Origin: Ceriagrion tenellum
Lineage: Eukaryota; Arthropoda; Insecta; Odonata; Coenagrionidae
Reading direction: 5' to 3'
DNA length: 64,000 nucleotides
Assembly: GCA_963169105.1 (NCBI GenBank)
Contig: OY720636.1
Span: 121,600,188-121,664,187, forward strand
The notes beneath the pieces were generated by a model. That model worked only from the letters and a program-made list of their open reading frames with translations, was not told where the DNA came from and did not search any database. The position numbers were made by a program, and so were the translations under genes. Below, piece after piece: positions 23,867 through 36,235 of this stretch; position 1 is the first letter of the stretch, and the number at the start of each line of letters is the position of its first letter.

Positions 23867-25463
23867 TGATTGCACTTTTCAAATTTTTGAATAACTGGTG
23901 GGCCGGGTTATAATTTCAGATATGTAAGGGGAGAAACAAGAACAAAAAACCTAGCTCCCTGGGGCTAAGTACGGTCATCCCAGGAGTTGTATGCTTTATT
24001 AAAATATGTAGTACTTCATCACGATAATTGTAAAAGGGTAATCTCTTCCAAATAATCAACGTCGTTGATTATTGCCCGAGGAAAATGTTTGCTTGGCCTT
24101 TCGAATCAAGTTTTCATAATTCAGGCCGGTGTGTATTACAATATATCATCCACAGTTAGACAATCTTAAGGATATTTTTTGCAGGACTCACGACAACCAG
24201 CTGTCGTGATTCGTGGCAATTTGTCTAGAATGGTCCTCGTGAGGTAGAGTAAGCAAGTTCAAAGAAACCAATGTCCTCTAGTAGAGTTCCTACCTTTTAT
24301 CCCAAAGCTTGATCTCGAAGCTTGAACTTGAAGTCGTCCCAGGTAATTTGCTTAATGTGTCGTGATGAACGACAAGGAATGCATAGGTACTTAACAGAGG
24401 AAGGTCCTCGGGCTCTTAATAAACCCTGAACCTTCAGGTCTCCTGTACAATGCTTAGAATAATCAAGATCATTTGAGATGCCTCCCAGACGAAGTTTCAT
24501 CGATCGTGACCTTTAAGGCCTCGGACGAATGCCCTAGGGCATTTTGCGTCGTAAAAGTGACAGGTAACATTAGTATCATAACTGGATGACATATTCTGAC
24601 GTGAATCTGGGAAATTTTAAAAGCGCCCTTTTGTCATAATTCATAATTAGTAGCTATGATGTCAAAAAAATTATTTTTCGTTATTCAAGCATCTCTTTCC
24701 TTCTCCTTCCAGGTTTTCGGTCGGAGCTAACTGCGGGAGTATCCGAGGGGAGGTGAGTTTGAAAGGGTTTTAATGGTTTTCGGGAAAGGTGTCAAGCCTC
24801 GGTGGATAAGACATGGAAGTGGGAATCTTGATGGGCACATCGCTGATGGGAAGGGTAGGATGGGGTAGGTAAGTAAAGTAGGAGCTGCAGAGAGAGGGGA
24901 CGGCTTCAGCATTTGCAGGAAGACTCTTATGGAGTAACGGAGCATTTGAGACGACGAGAGAACTCCTGGCGTTTGACGTCGAGATGGGATGAGATATTCA
25001 TTGCGGAGTTTGTGTGATGTGGCGACCGGGAGAGAGAACTAAGTTTGGTCGGGGCAAGAGGCAACAAGCTAAAAGAGCCCCCTCCGGGCGATGAAAAAGT
25101 TTTGGCGGTTAATCCTCTGCGCAATCCTGACATGGGTGGGAAATTCTCATCTCCAGAAATGTGGTTGATCCTATTCTATTATTTTAAATTCTCACTTCAT
25201 TACTTCTCGCAAAGATGAAGAGAACTAAAACAAATGCCTGTCAAAAAAATATAATAAATAAAATAAAACTGGTGGCAGTTGGGGGACTGCTGGCAGGAGT
25301 GAAAACTTAAATTAATGAAGTTATATCATTGGTTTATATTAGTTAAATAAATTCACTGATCTCAAAACTTGTATTAACGAGTGTTCATCGTTCGTTTAAA
25401 TTTGCCATATTATATTACCGATCTATAAGAAAATGTGTATTTTATTAACTGATATTTAGGGGA
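23867..25463. other. Stretch without a recognisable gene
   Basis: It contains two small hairpins: AATAATCAACG paired with its complement at about 24056-24078, and CACGACA/TGTCGTG at about 24188-24207. A 67-codon minus-strand frame at 24297-24500 matches nothing I recognise. The region at about 24700-25130 is GC-richer with chance-like frames. Confidence 0.45.
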
Positions 25464-26009
25464 TGTCCATTAATTACGTGGGACGATTTTGGCGATTTTT
25501 CGACCTGCCCTCCCCCATTGGTGAGATGTCGTGAGATTTGGCTCGACCCCTCCCCCGAATCTCACGTGAGAGGTTTCAAAATGCGTATTTAGAGTGTAAA
25601 TACGTTAATATGTGCTTAATTGCGTTGGATTTAAAAAAACATAATTTGCTTAATTATTTTTATTTAAGACTAGTATTTAAGACTACTAAGAACGGCTCGT
25701 ACGCCGCAGCGTTCGCCGAGCCACCCGTTTGGCTGGCCGGTGGCGGCTAAACAATCGAGGGGCTACTGTGCTAATTTATGGCGTTCGCATAACCGCGATA
25801 AATATTATTGTGAAGGATTTAGCCATATTGAAGTGGAGAAACATGTTTTACTTAATTTAACCCAGTTTTCTCGCCATTTATTCTGTTTCTTACGGAAAAA
25901 AAATTACGTGATATTTGCCGAGACCCCCCCTCTCCCCCACGTGAGATTGGGTGAGATTCGGCTCGACACCCTCCCCCCCCCCCTAAACACCTCACGTAAT
26001 TAATGGACA
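25464..26009. mobile_element. Non-autonomous element with inverted ends
   Basis: The ends are a perfect 17-bp inverted repeat, TGTCCATTAATTACGTG (25464-25480) and its complement (25993-26009). Just inside each end lies a unit of about 95 bp in direct orientation (25473-25567 and 25903-25998). Both units hold C-rich runs, GTGAGAT twice and GAGATTYGGCTCGAC, and each begins ATTACGTG and ends CTCACGT. Between them is about 330 bp with no coding signal. The ends resemble a MITE-like DNA transposon; the direct subterminal units are unusual. No clear target duplication was found. Confidence 0.6.
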
Positions 26010-26047
26010 ACAAATTTCATTAAACAAATTTCATTAAACAAATTTCT
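26010..26047. repeat. 14-bp tandem repeat, 2.7 copies
   Basis: ACAAATTTCATTAA occurs twice and then partly a third time, immediately after the right end of the element at 25464-26009. Confidence 0.8.
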
Positions 26048-28419
26048 GCCACAGTTTGCAGTAAATCGACTAGGCCATAACTGTAGGTGTAAAAATTACG
26101 TTTCCGAGTCGTAGTTAATAAAAATGTGATACAATACTCCAACCAAATATTACTGTCTAGTTGCCAATATTATTATCATTCATTCAACCTCATCCTACGC
26201 CACTATTTTTCCTGGGGCGTCCTAAAATTATTTTTCCATCTTTGATGTTATGCTTTCCTTATGGCAAAAGTTACTCATCATTCCCCATTGATTCGTTACA
26301 GGCCCATCATTTCATTAAATATTTAGTACTGGGGGACTGTACTGCATTTGGACCAATATATGTATTATTTATTTTCATGAATTAAACAAATTGGCATATT
26401 GTAATGCAACTTCATGCATATTTATAATTTAAATATGCAAAAGAAAAGAAGAATACAAGCGAACAAGCGTGGTGATGTATTCCAAGGCTATCGCCAGTTT
26501 ATACATTTTTCTTATAACAAAAAGTGCTTGGTCAGGCCCTGCTAAAGAAGTTTTCACTTCAAATAGTATTATATTTAATTTAAAAAGAGGATTCCAAGGC
26601 AAAGTATTTGATGTAAAACAGAGAATAATCACGGAAAGTGTAATTTCTCCAAATTTCCAATCGAATCTAAACTTGTAAATAAAAAGCGAATTAGTATCCC
26701 TCGGTAAATATTAGAAAATAAAGCAGAAGATCTACATTTCAGAACTAAACTTTTGGTTAAGAGTGGAAGTTTCTTAAGTCTACATTCCCAGATTTTTTCC
26801 CGGCACCAAACGATGTATTAAAAAGCACTTATTCCACGAAGGTTCCTCAGGAGAAAAATGACATCATCCAATAATTTCGAACTAGCTGACCTCTACGCTG
26901 TTTCGAGAACATTAATTTTCAAATAAGAGCGGGCATATTTAAGGTCACTATTTACTGGCTTTCCTTTCATTCCATAATATGTTAACATTATATTGCTGTT
27001 AACTGAAATATAATTTAATTCCAAACTGAACAAAATATTTTAAAAGAGCGTTACAAAGTTAGCAGTATAGCCGTTTCTCTTTGATCAGTTATGTCCGCGT
27101 ACAAATACGCCAGTGCTTGCGGATACATTCAGAATTTGAGTACCGCGAATTTCGACCAATTATACGACCTTCCTGAACCGTGTATATGTTCATTGAATGT
27201 TTGAGTTACGTAGATTGCCGAAGGTATCCCTTAATAACCGGAATGGTAAGCAATACGAATATCGGAGTATCATCCCGTGCTACTGCACAAAGAAGAGCCA
27301 CTTATTCACGGGTGACTATGATTTTGACTCTTTATGGGAACAGAAGCTAGTCGTAATGAACGCTTGAGCAAGTTGAGAACATATGCATGTACTTAATCAT
27401 TTCATGAGTACCGCTTCAAAAAAAATAAAATGAAAAACTGAAAATAGCTGTAAAACACTTTTATCGCCGATATGTACTCAAATTGTTTTCTATGTATATT
27501 TCTCCTGTAAATTATTGATCAATCGAATATGTTACATCTTTTTGCAATAATTCTCCATCATTTATCAAATTAGGAGTGATATCAAATTGTATTGAGACTA
27601 ATTGAATGGCAACAGAGTTTTGGCGAAAATTAAGGAGCGAAAAAATTTTGTTTGCAAAAAATAATCGCGGAAAACATTAATTTTCTCCAATGTCACGAAA
27701 CTTAGGAGTTTCAAAGACGTCATTCAGCTAAATGGAATACGTTATTTTGACCTAAATACGATGAATTCACAGCTGGGCGAAAAAATAAGCAGCAACGCAG
27801 CGCAACGCTAATCATCAGTGATTTTCTGTAAAGTCCGAGGAAAAGTATTGCCACGATTTGAGAATGATCTAAGTTTAAAATATTGACGTTATCCTATAGG
27901 TATGACTAAAGTCTAACCATTAATGTGCAGATTTACTTTCTTCAAGTAAATTGCTAGGTTATTGCAACACTATCAAGGCATAATAGTTTAATTTTACTTT
28001 TTCCACAGATTATGATAAAAAGTTTTCCGATCTAATGGTGATAACTTATTTACGATAAATTAATAAGTATTGAGGCCATCAGCTGGATTTTAATAACATC
28101 AAAAAATTGAATACCAGATGAATACCGTCGTTAAATTAGATGGAAAAAAAGAAAGAGGGACCGCGGCCACCAAGCTAAGTGCAATACTTTGCGAGATTTG
28201 TCTCCAATCCAAATCAAATTCGATGCGTGATAGCGTGATCCTTTCCCAACCAAGTCCTTCACGAAAATATTTTTTTTGCAACTCCAATCCTTTTCCACCT
28301 TAAATTTCGCTCTGTGCCAAGTGACTGTGTATGACGTTCAAAACCTTTCTCACTCACGGGACACAAGACACTGTGTACTTACCCTTGGTGACGAGTCTTA
28401 CCCGTTTCAACCGGAGGGA
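26048..28419. other. AT-rich stretch, no gene seen
   Basis: I recognise no gene, RNA or element here. Open frames are short (62-74 codons) and occur in opposing pairs. Confidence 0.5.
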
Positions 28420-29290
28420 GGACTAAAAACAAAAAAGGCCGCAGTCGCCGCTCGGATGACCGGAAAATTTGCTCAGCGCGCACTCAGAGGGAATGTAAAC
28501 AGACCGCCTCATCGCTCTCCCTATCTCGGCTTGCGATCCACCGAAAATTCCACTGGATACATACCAAGAGAGATCTCTCTCAGTCCCATGAAGTTTTTCC
28601 AATTCGCGCACGACTGCTTCTCTCTCCTCCCCGGTGAGTGAGTGGGTGAGTGGGCGAGAGATATACATAGAGAGACCCATCCTCCCTCCGGTGCCTAATG
28701 GCCTGTTTGCGCTAGTCTGTTGTTTCAGCGAGCGAGCGTAAACGGACGACGTGTGCGTGTGTGTGTGCCGAGCGCACGCGTGCGGCCGTGCGGGCTGCCG
28801 TGAGCTGCTCGCGGAGGATTGACTCGTTTCCCCCGCGTTTCGACGCGAGAGCTCCGAAATGTCGACGGGTCGCGCGCGACTTTGCGACGCGCACCACCGA
28901 TCCGACCGAGTTTTGTTCAAACAAGTGTCCACGACCTCCCGACTTCAAAAACGACCGTGCGAGACCCGTCAGCGAACCCTTTTGCGTGCGACAGGGTCGC
29001 AGATGATCGTACCCTCGGCACCGGTGGCGCCGGTTTCTTCAGCTTGAAGACCCTGTGGCCTTTGTGGAGTCCCATCATTTTCGACGCGGAGTCAGGTGGT
29101 GTTTGTGCGTTTGCTGTCAAGCGGATGCTCAGCAAAGGAACCCTCTGTGCTCCACGCTTGCAGGCATTGGGAATGATTGCCGAGTTGATCAAGCTAGAAG
29201 TGTCCACGGGCTATTGCAATCCATAAAAGAACTTGGTCGTTCACCCAACTTGCTGTGGACAATGGCGGAACTCAAGCCACGATTTTGGTA
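28420..29290. promoter_or_regulatory. CpG-rich island, possible promoter and first exon
   Basis: This is the most CpG-dense part of the window, especially about 28700-29050, with many CGCG and GCGC words against an AT-rich background. It contains a (GT)n run at 28751-28767. Several frames are open on both strands: 135 codons plus (28819-29226), 169 codons minus (28423-28932). They overlap, and none resembles a known family, so I do not choose among them. GTGAGTGAGTGGGTGAGT (28633-28650) and GGTAATGG near 29287 could act as splice donors. A CpG island of this kind could be a TATA-less promoter with a 5' exon, on either strand. It could also be a GC-rich repeat. Transcript data would decide. 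Confidence 0.3.
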
Positions 29291-32200
29291 ATGGAAACGT
29301 CACCTTTTTTGTTACGTCACTGTGATATAATATGAAATAATTATAATCGTGAAAACACATTGTTTACATCATCACGGTTACACATCATGTCTATCATTTC
29401 ACGGTGAAGTTCCCGAACTCAGCACAAGATTCCTGTGCAATGGCGACATAACCCGGTGAGCCAGAACCAGTTTGGTTAACTTGTAGATTCAGTGGAATGC
29501 TTGGAAATTCAGATTCGTTGTGAAGTCTCTGCTCCCATCAATTTCGTCAGAGCTTATGATAGGCGTTGAAACAGATGCCCTGCAAATAAAAACTCCGTGC
29601 ACTAGGATGCATGTGAACGCTTTATTTCCACCAAGAACTAGCAAGAGATAGAATTATCGACAGGAAATTAACCATTCATAAAAGACCTTTGGTGACTCAG
29701 TTTTATTGTTAGCATTGTTAGGGATATGCGCGTATTGCCGCTGTCAGCAGCAAAATTGTGGCCACAACATGGCTTGTTCTTTGCTGGTAAATTTTTTACT
29801 GAATTCTCACCAAGAAATATAGAAAAGAGGGTTGAAATCCATGATACTATTGTACTGGTTGACCAATGAAACTTTCGGTAGTATGCAATGATTACGAGGA
29901 AAACACTACCTTGAGCACATTGACACACTGATTTAAGTCATTGCATTGTTGGACGTAATTTTAACGCTTAAGTATGTCAGGCACGAGCTGCTAAAAAAAT
30001 GCGGTAATCTGAGATTCACCAAGACATTCATGGCAAGCAGCTGTTGCATAACCATCAAACAGTCTGCACTAAATATTAGAGATGCAGCTGGAAGGGATGA
30101 GGGTAGTAATGATGTGTACGAGCTCAGCAACAGCGGCGGCGGCAGAGCGGCTCATCATTTGCATATTTCTACACGTAACTCCGCATTTCACCATCTGGGT
30201 GAGCGCTGAGGGAATTAAGCGCAAAGGAACAGCGCATGTGCTTACATAATTCGGGTGCATTTGGGTGCCCTGGGCAAGAGCCCCGTGAATGTGACGTAAC
30301 GAAGTTAATGCGAGATTCATTTTCTTGGAGGGGAGCGAAATTCGGATAAAATATATCTTCACTATAAAAACATTCAGCAGAGATTCTTTTTCTTTTTGAT
30401 CATTCTGGTGACAGAGCTATATTTTCCGAAAACAGTGATTAAAACCATACAACGTATCTCCTCCCCCGCAATTGAAATAGACTTTTGTAATGTATCAAGG
30501 TCAAATTACAGAGTATGGATGAAGGGAAGAGTAAATAATCTGACTTTTAAAAAGCGAAATATTTCCGCGAAGAAAATTCTGCTGACTTTCGAGCTATTCA
30601 GGGATGCAGCACAGTGCAAGAGTACAATGCAAAACAATTGGTTTATAATTTTGATTAGACAGCACGCGTATGGGATTTAATGAGGTGAAATATTTGATGA
30701 TACAAGCCATCGAACTTAGAAAGGGGATAACGTGACTCAATCTGTACAATTTAATTTTCCCAAAAATTTCTACCGCTATCACAAAAATGTAATTTGCACG
30801 AAGTCTATAATCAAGATCTAAGCATTAGAAATATAAGAAGGGGTAAAAAGTGTGCGTGAAAAATAAACCAAAATATACTACAAAATCAGGACGAGATGCC
30901 ATTTGTGGAATAATAAGCCTAATTCTACTGAAATTGGATAATAAACACATTTGACCACATTTCATAAACACCTCACCCACATCTCTCTCCCCCATACTGG
31001 GGGAAATGATATTAAAAAGACTCCGCCTTCGGATCATAATTCCACATGAATATCCCTGTGAACCACTGAATTGCATTGCAATGGAAAAACAAAATCACCG
31101 CCACGAGCAAACAATGGGTGGAATGGCATTTTTTGGCTTCTGTTGTGACTTTCAGTGCATTATACAAATAGATTAGAGTGGTTTAAGGGAAATTTTTTTA
31201 TCTAGTCCAAATTTGATATTCATTTCAAATTTTTAGCAGTTTGAAGAAGCATAACGGAATTATGTGCCCATTAAGGACGCAAAAGTTTTGTTTCATGACT
31301 GAATTCCTCAGTAACTGACAAAAAAAACTTGTTCAATGTGACCTATTTTACGTCGTATGCCAAAAACGCCTTCATCGCCGAAAATTATTCGGCACTTATA
31401 AATCGTAATACGGCGTTCAATGCATTCATTTATTCTAATACATGAGAAACATACGAAGTAGACACCGATATATTTCTGACGCGTTCTGTACGTCAAAATT
31501 TCCAATCAATTTCAAAAACGACTCTCTTGAAGCGCACAGTGTCGAGAATTTCATTAAAAATAACATGCATTTATTTTTGAAGAACATTTCAAACTAGTGA
31601 TATTTTGATGCAGCCAGAAATATCTTATTTTTGTTTACACTGAGACCAAATTCTTTGAATTTTCTGCGTATTGATACCACGCTCAAAATACTTTTATTTA
31701 GTACACTATGGAAACAAGTAACAAATGCAAGAAACCAAAATGATACTTGATCAGGTGGGAACAAATGAGTATCGATGAGCGCGTAACGCTAACGATCCCT
31801 TTAAAATTTCCCCGCTTGCCGACACGAATTTTCTAGTTCGCTCGATTGGAAGATTGACGACGGAGGTGACTCTTTACTCGACTGGCAATTCCCGATTCCT
31901 CATTCCATTTCCTCATCCACTGCCCCTTCCATCCATAGCCCTCTCAACCCCTTCAACCCTTTCCTGTTTCCCTCTCAAGCCCTCTTCCCTCCACCTCTCC
32001 CATCCCCCATACCCCCATTACCCATTAAGCGCTTAATTAACTCGAAGAACGCCGCTCATGCGTGTTTTGTTTTCCAATGTCGATGGCGAGCGGCACAAAT
32101 TTGTTCCCGTCTACCCTCGAAACCATCCCGCGCCAAAGCCCCCTTAACTCACCACCACAGAGCCTCGTCGTCCGTCCGTCTCCGCTCCGTGGCGATTCAA

Positions 32201-35200
32201 TCGCGGCCGAATCTCTTTCTTTGTGTCGGCGTGTGACAAGTATTCTTTTTTTTTCAATTGCCAGAGCGTCAGGCCTCACTGGAGACCATACCGACCCCTT
32301 TCCTCCAATTTTGCGGCTCACTAAACATGCGACAATACGAGGTGATCATGTGACATGCTCTAAAAGTAAAGATATCGATGGGTTGAGATAGTAATACAGG
32401 CGTCATGTAACTATTTAAGTATTGCGTACAAGAAATGTTCAAATAAATAAAACCAAGTGATACAGCACTGAAAAAAATGGAATAGGATAATTTAAGGATA
32501 TTCCAGAAATTTTAATAATACATAATAAGTATAAAGAGGTATGTTTAAAATATTCGGTAATGCTAAGAAATGCAAACCTTTTTAAGGAAAAAATTGCGCA
32601 CCGAACAAAAATCTCCAGAGCAAATCGCGGATAATGGTTGTTACTCCTAAATTTATGCTCTGCTTAAAAAAAAATTGCTTCATCAACGAAAACATATTCA
32701 CGCACTTTTTAAATAACAAAACTCATCAATATCATCGAATCAGTGTACACTTTAACTCCAACGATGATTGTAAACGAATGTGGGAGCTCCATACGTTATA
32801 TTTCTTTCTCCACCCTGGTACAAAACGACTGCCATTTTATGAGAGTTAACACATCCCACTGATTACAGGAATTTAATGTCGAACAACTTTTAAAAGACGT
32901 CTCATATTATTACTGAAAACAACTGCTGCACTTGGCTCCTTTCTTGTTTCTTGGGATTTTATTTCAAAACCCTTCTCCCAGCCCAAATTACGCACAAAGA
33001 ATGAAAGAGGAAGGCTTGGATTCATTTTCCGGATAACGTCTGCGCGAGAAGCTCGAGGAGAAGCATCATAATGCAAAATCTCTGCGAGGTTTATTTCCAT
33101 GCAGCCATGGGTACATCTGAGCGGAACCGCTGAAAAGAGAAAAGTGTATGCACATATTCTGAAGCTCTTTCCATGAAGCTTCCAAACAACCTCCACCCTT
33201 CCTTTTATGTATTAAAAAAAACAGTGTACATGCGTACGTTCCACTTAAAACTTATCGCGAGCAGAAACTACTCCTTTCACGTTTCAGCCATTTAAACTAC
33301 AAGTTCGAAAACTATTTTCTTACAATGAATCACGCCTTTTTTATCATTCATCTTTTTCCGCTTCAAGAAAATTAAACATGACAAGTAAAGCGTTCTAACT
33401 GAGCAACCATGTAAAGCATATAAATCAGCAAAGATGGGAAGAATCGGTTGGTGTTGAAGTATTATGAAATAGTATGAATGCAGGAGATAATGTTTCTTTC
33501 TGGAATGTTTCCAGATGAAAATCTGTATCAATAGAGAAACAACTCATAACGAAATAATTTTGCAAAATATTTAAGAATTTATCGTGCTGGTTTCGGGAAT
33601 TAAGACTGCGAGCTATGTGATTCAGCGATCTTATGGTGGGTTATATTTAGATTATCATAGTCGTCAACATGGACATTACCACCACAGGTTGTTGGAGCCA
33701 TCATCGGTTAAAATACATAACATTAGGAGCATATTGTGAAAACAACACACACCTTGATTTTTACTCTATCGTCATGTAAAATAGAATGTCTAATTACCCA
33801 ACAAACACCCTACTCAAAAGGGCATTATCGGCAAATGGTCTTACTTATGGCGAGGTCTAAACGTACGAAAGGAAGTCATGATAGAAAATAAATTAGTTCA
33901 TATCCGTGCATTTAAATTTCAATGCCGTAGACGTAGATTTAACTAAAAGATTAAATATTATGCATTTTGACTAAATAAGTACGACAAAAGAGGAATTGAA
34001 AAATCAAAGCTGGAGGTCGTTAATAGCACTTGGTAGAAAAATTCAACGCAACGGCCAATAATGGGGACAATTATAGCTAAAATATAGCAATCTTCAGATA
34101 AAAGAGGGAGGGGTTTTATATTAATTTATAAGTAATGCCTAAAACTGAGATTCATAACCATTTACATATTTTAATCACCAATTGATTGGAATTTATCCGC
34201 AGATACCATTAAATAAAATAAACCTTTAGGAGCACGAAGACTACCGCCAAATAAAACAGAAACAGGAATAATTACATGAATTGCGCACGCGTAAACTTCT
34301 GACTATGCATTTAAGCCAAGCGGAAATTCGCACTCGCCATTCGTCTCAGTAATTGCAACTAATTTAAAGCCAGCTGCCCTTTGGGAATTATTCCCTGACT
34401 CTCTCCGGTTTTTTTACCCTTTTGAATTCCCTCAAAAGGGCAAGCAAACAAGACCACCAAAATGAGAATCCTCTTAGATTTCCTTTAACGTAGCGCTCAT
34501 TCGACATTAATCGCCATGGAAGTGGACCAACCTTAGATTCCCCTAAGTCTATTAGCCCAGTTCAGAACTTCTGCGTTGTGGCCATGTTTCGCCCAGACGT
34601 CGTGCCCTCAAGTATGACCTCATAATTACCGCTCGGCCCGGGTTCGTTAGTTGTCCTCGGGGCGTGACCAGACCCCCAGAGGAATAAAAGGGACCCTAGG
34701 CGCGCCCTCTCGCTCTTTTGTCTCCAGTTCTTTTCTTTGATTTTTTTAGACTCTATCCACATCGGGGAACTGTTTTTTGGGCGCTGTGGGAATTCATTAA
34801 GCGGGAAAAATTTATGTTCTCCCGCTCTCTTTCCTTCCCCCACCCTCCCTCTCTTCCTCCCTCACTCCTTTTCGGTCAGCTACAATCCTCTCTCTGTTAT
34901 TTTTTCACACGCGAAAATATTTTCACCGCAAGGCTATGGTTAAAAATAAAAAGGTCATCATTTGAAGCAGGGCGTTCTGCATTCGCTCTGTCCCGGGAGT
35001 GATGCTCCATTGATTTAGCCATTTCATTTTGGTCAGGATCATAGGCTGATGTGGTGAGAAGACTCGCTTCCGTCAATGATGTTTCATTTACAAGCGAACT
35101 GTGAACTTTCACCGCAATACATTAATAAAGATTTTCTGTGATTTAAAATGGGGTGATGTCCCAAACGTCGGGTCGCTTAATGAATAACTCGCCGGGAGAT

Positions 35201-35480
35201 GTACTGAAGTAGGTTGGTCGCTAATATATAAATCCTTAATGCCGAGGATACCAATATCGCCTCGGCATAGTTTCTCACGCATAACTATTAGTTATCCTGG
35301 TTATATGGTGAAATTTTCTTTTGAACAAGTAGAATCATAAGCAAAGTTCTTACTCATCCATCAAACTCCTAAAAGTTTCCTTCGTTATTTAGGTCGGTAC
35401 TATATTGCTCATCAGCTTGTGACTAATGTAGTGTGACTGACAATGAGTGATTATAATTATGGATGAATTACCAAAAAAGT
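29291..35480. other. Long stretch without a recognisable gene
   Basis: AT-rich with GC-richer pockets at 30050-30250, 31850-32330 and 34560-34900. The second is pyrimidine-rich on the plus strand. Small hairpins occur at 34417-34440 (CCCTTTTGA stem) and 35239-35268 (ATGCCGAGG stem, 12-nt loop). A copy of the phrase CTCGCCGGGAG at about 35182-35192 echoes the tail of foldback element C. No coding gene was recognised. Confidence 0.5.
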
Positions 35481-35703
35481 ACATACATATATACATATCA
35501 ATCGCGCCGTTCCCTTCCAGGGTAGGCAAAGTAACTAAGTTTCACTCATAAATATGTACACCTATCTCTGCTTCAATGATTTCCTCCATACTGACCTATC
35601 CTTGCAAACCTCTTTTGCTTCATTTACTCCCATACACTACTTCATACACGCCCTCCTGTTTTTAAGGCTCCTAATATTCCTCTTCCTAAGAATTTCAACA
35701 AAA
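35481..35703 (-). pseudogene. LINE 3' fragment, same family as 43918-44616
   Basis: Minus-strand fragment of the LINE family seen at 43918-44616. The sense translation reads EILRKRNIRSLKNRRACMK, a stop (35637-35639), then CMGVNEAKEVCKDRSVWRKS. It keeps the reading frame across the place where the 44-kb copy has lost one base. The 3' untranslated end (GTAGGCA, then a GAACGGCG-like word) and the ATGT-type tail at the low-coordinate end match as well. Only the last 70 or so codons and the 3' end are present. Confidence 0.75.
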
Positions 35704-36177
35704 AATTATTAAACTGTAATTAAATTACAATATTAAAATTTAATAAATATGTATCCAGAACCTCATGTTTCCTCGTCTGCTGGTAGGACAAACGGAACGA
35801 TTCCAAGCAAAACAAATGGGCGAATATTCTGTACATTAAAAAATGTAAAGGTCTCTGTTGTGCCATTCCATTTGCTCTTTCAAAAAGTTTGAATGCAACG
35901 CCTTTGAAAAGTTGTGGGCAAATAAAAAACAGAGGGTGCTTCGGACATGAGTTGAAAGCAGCGCAAAATCAAAATTTTCAATCGGAACTTTAATTATTTT
36001 TGCATGAGGAAACAAGTTTGGTTATGAATTATGCTGATTAAAAAAACTCGAAGACTGCAAAGAGGTCTGTAGATGAAGGAAATAAAATTATAATTTCACT
36101 GACCAAGTGTGTGTGTTATTTCTGGTGGCCTTTCCACGAAAATCCAAAAAGCTATAAACTGCCCCTGAAATTTATAT
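35704..36177. other. AT-rich spacer between LINE fragments
   Basis: No gene or element was recognised between the two minus-strand LINE 3' fragments. Confidence 0.5.
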
Positions 36178-36235
36178 AACATACATACCCATTACGCCAT
36201 TCCCTTTCGCGGTAAGCATATAAATAAGGGTACTT
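36178..36235 (-). mobile_element. LINE 3'-end scrap
   Basis: A short piece reading ACATACATACCCATTACGCC and then TTCCCTTTCGCGGTAAGCA on the plus strand. This matches the complement of the 3' terminus of the LINE at 44530-44616 (ATGT repeats, then a GGCGAGATGGG-like word and a TACCCCGGAAGG-like word). It is only the extreme 3' end, as extreme 5' truncation would leave. Confidence 0.55.

Noticed and set aside
24056..24078. 11-bp-arm palindrome AATAATCAACG and complement
   Set aside because: Considered as another foldback element, but no longer arms, ribozyme core, tail or duplication were found.
24297..24500. 67-codon minus-strand frame near the LINE
   Set aside because: Considered as a transposon coding fragment, but no motif supports it.
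28423..28932. 169-codon minus-strand frame in the CpG island
   Set aside because: The opposite strand is also open there, it includes a His-Thr run from the (GT)n repeat, and nothing in it resembles a known protein.
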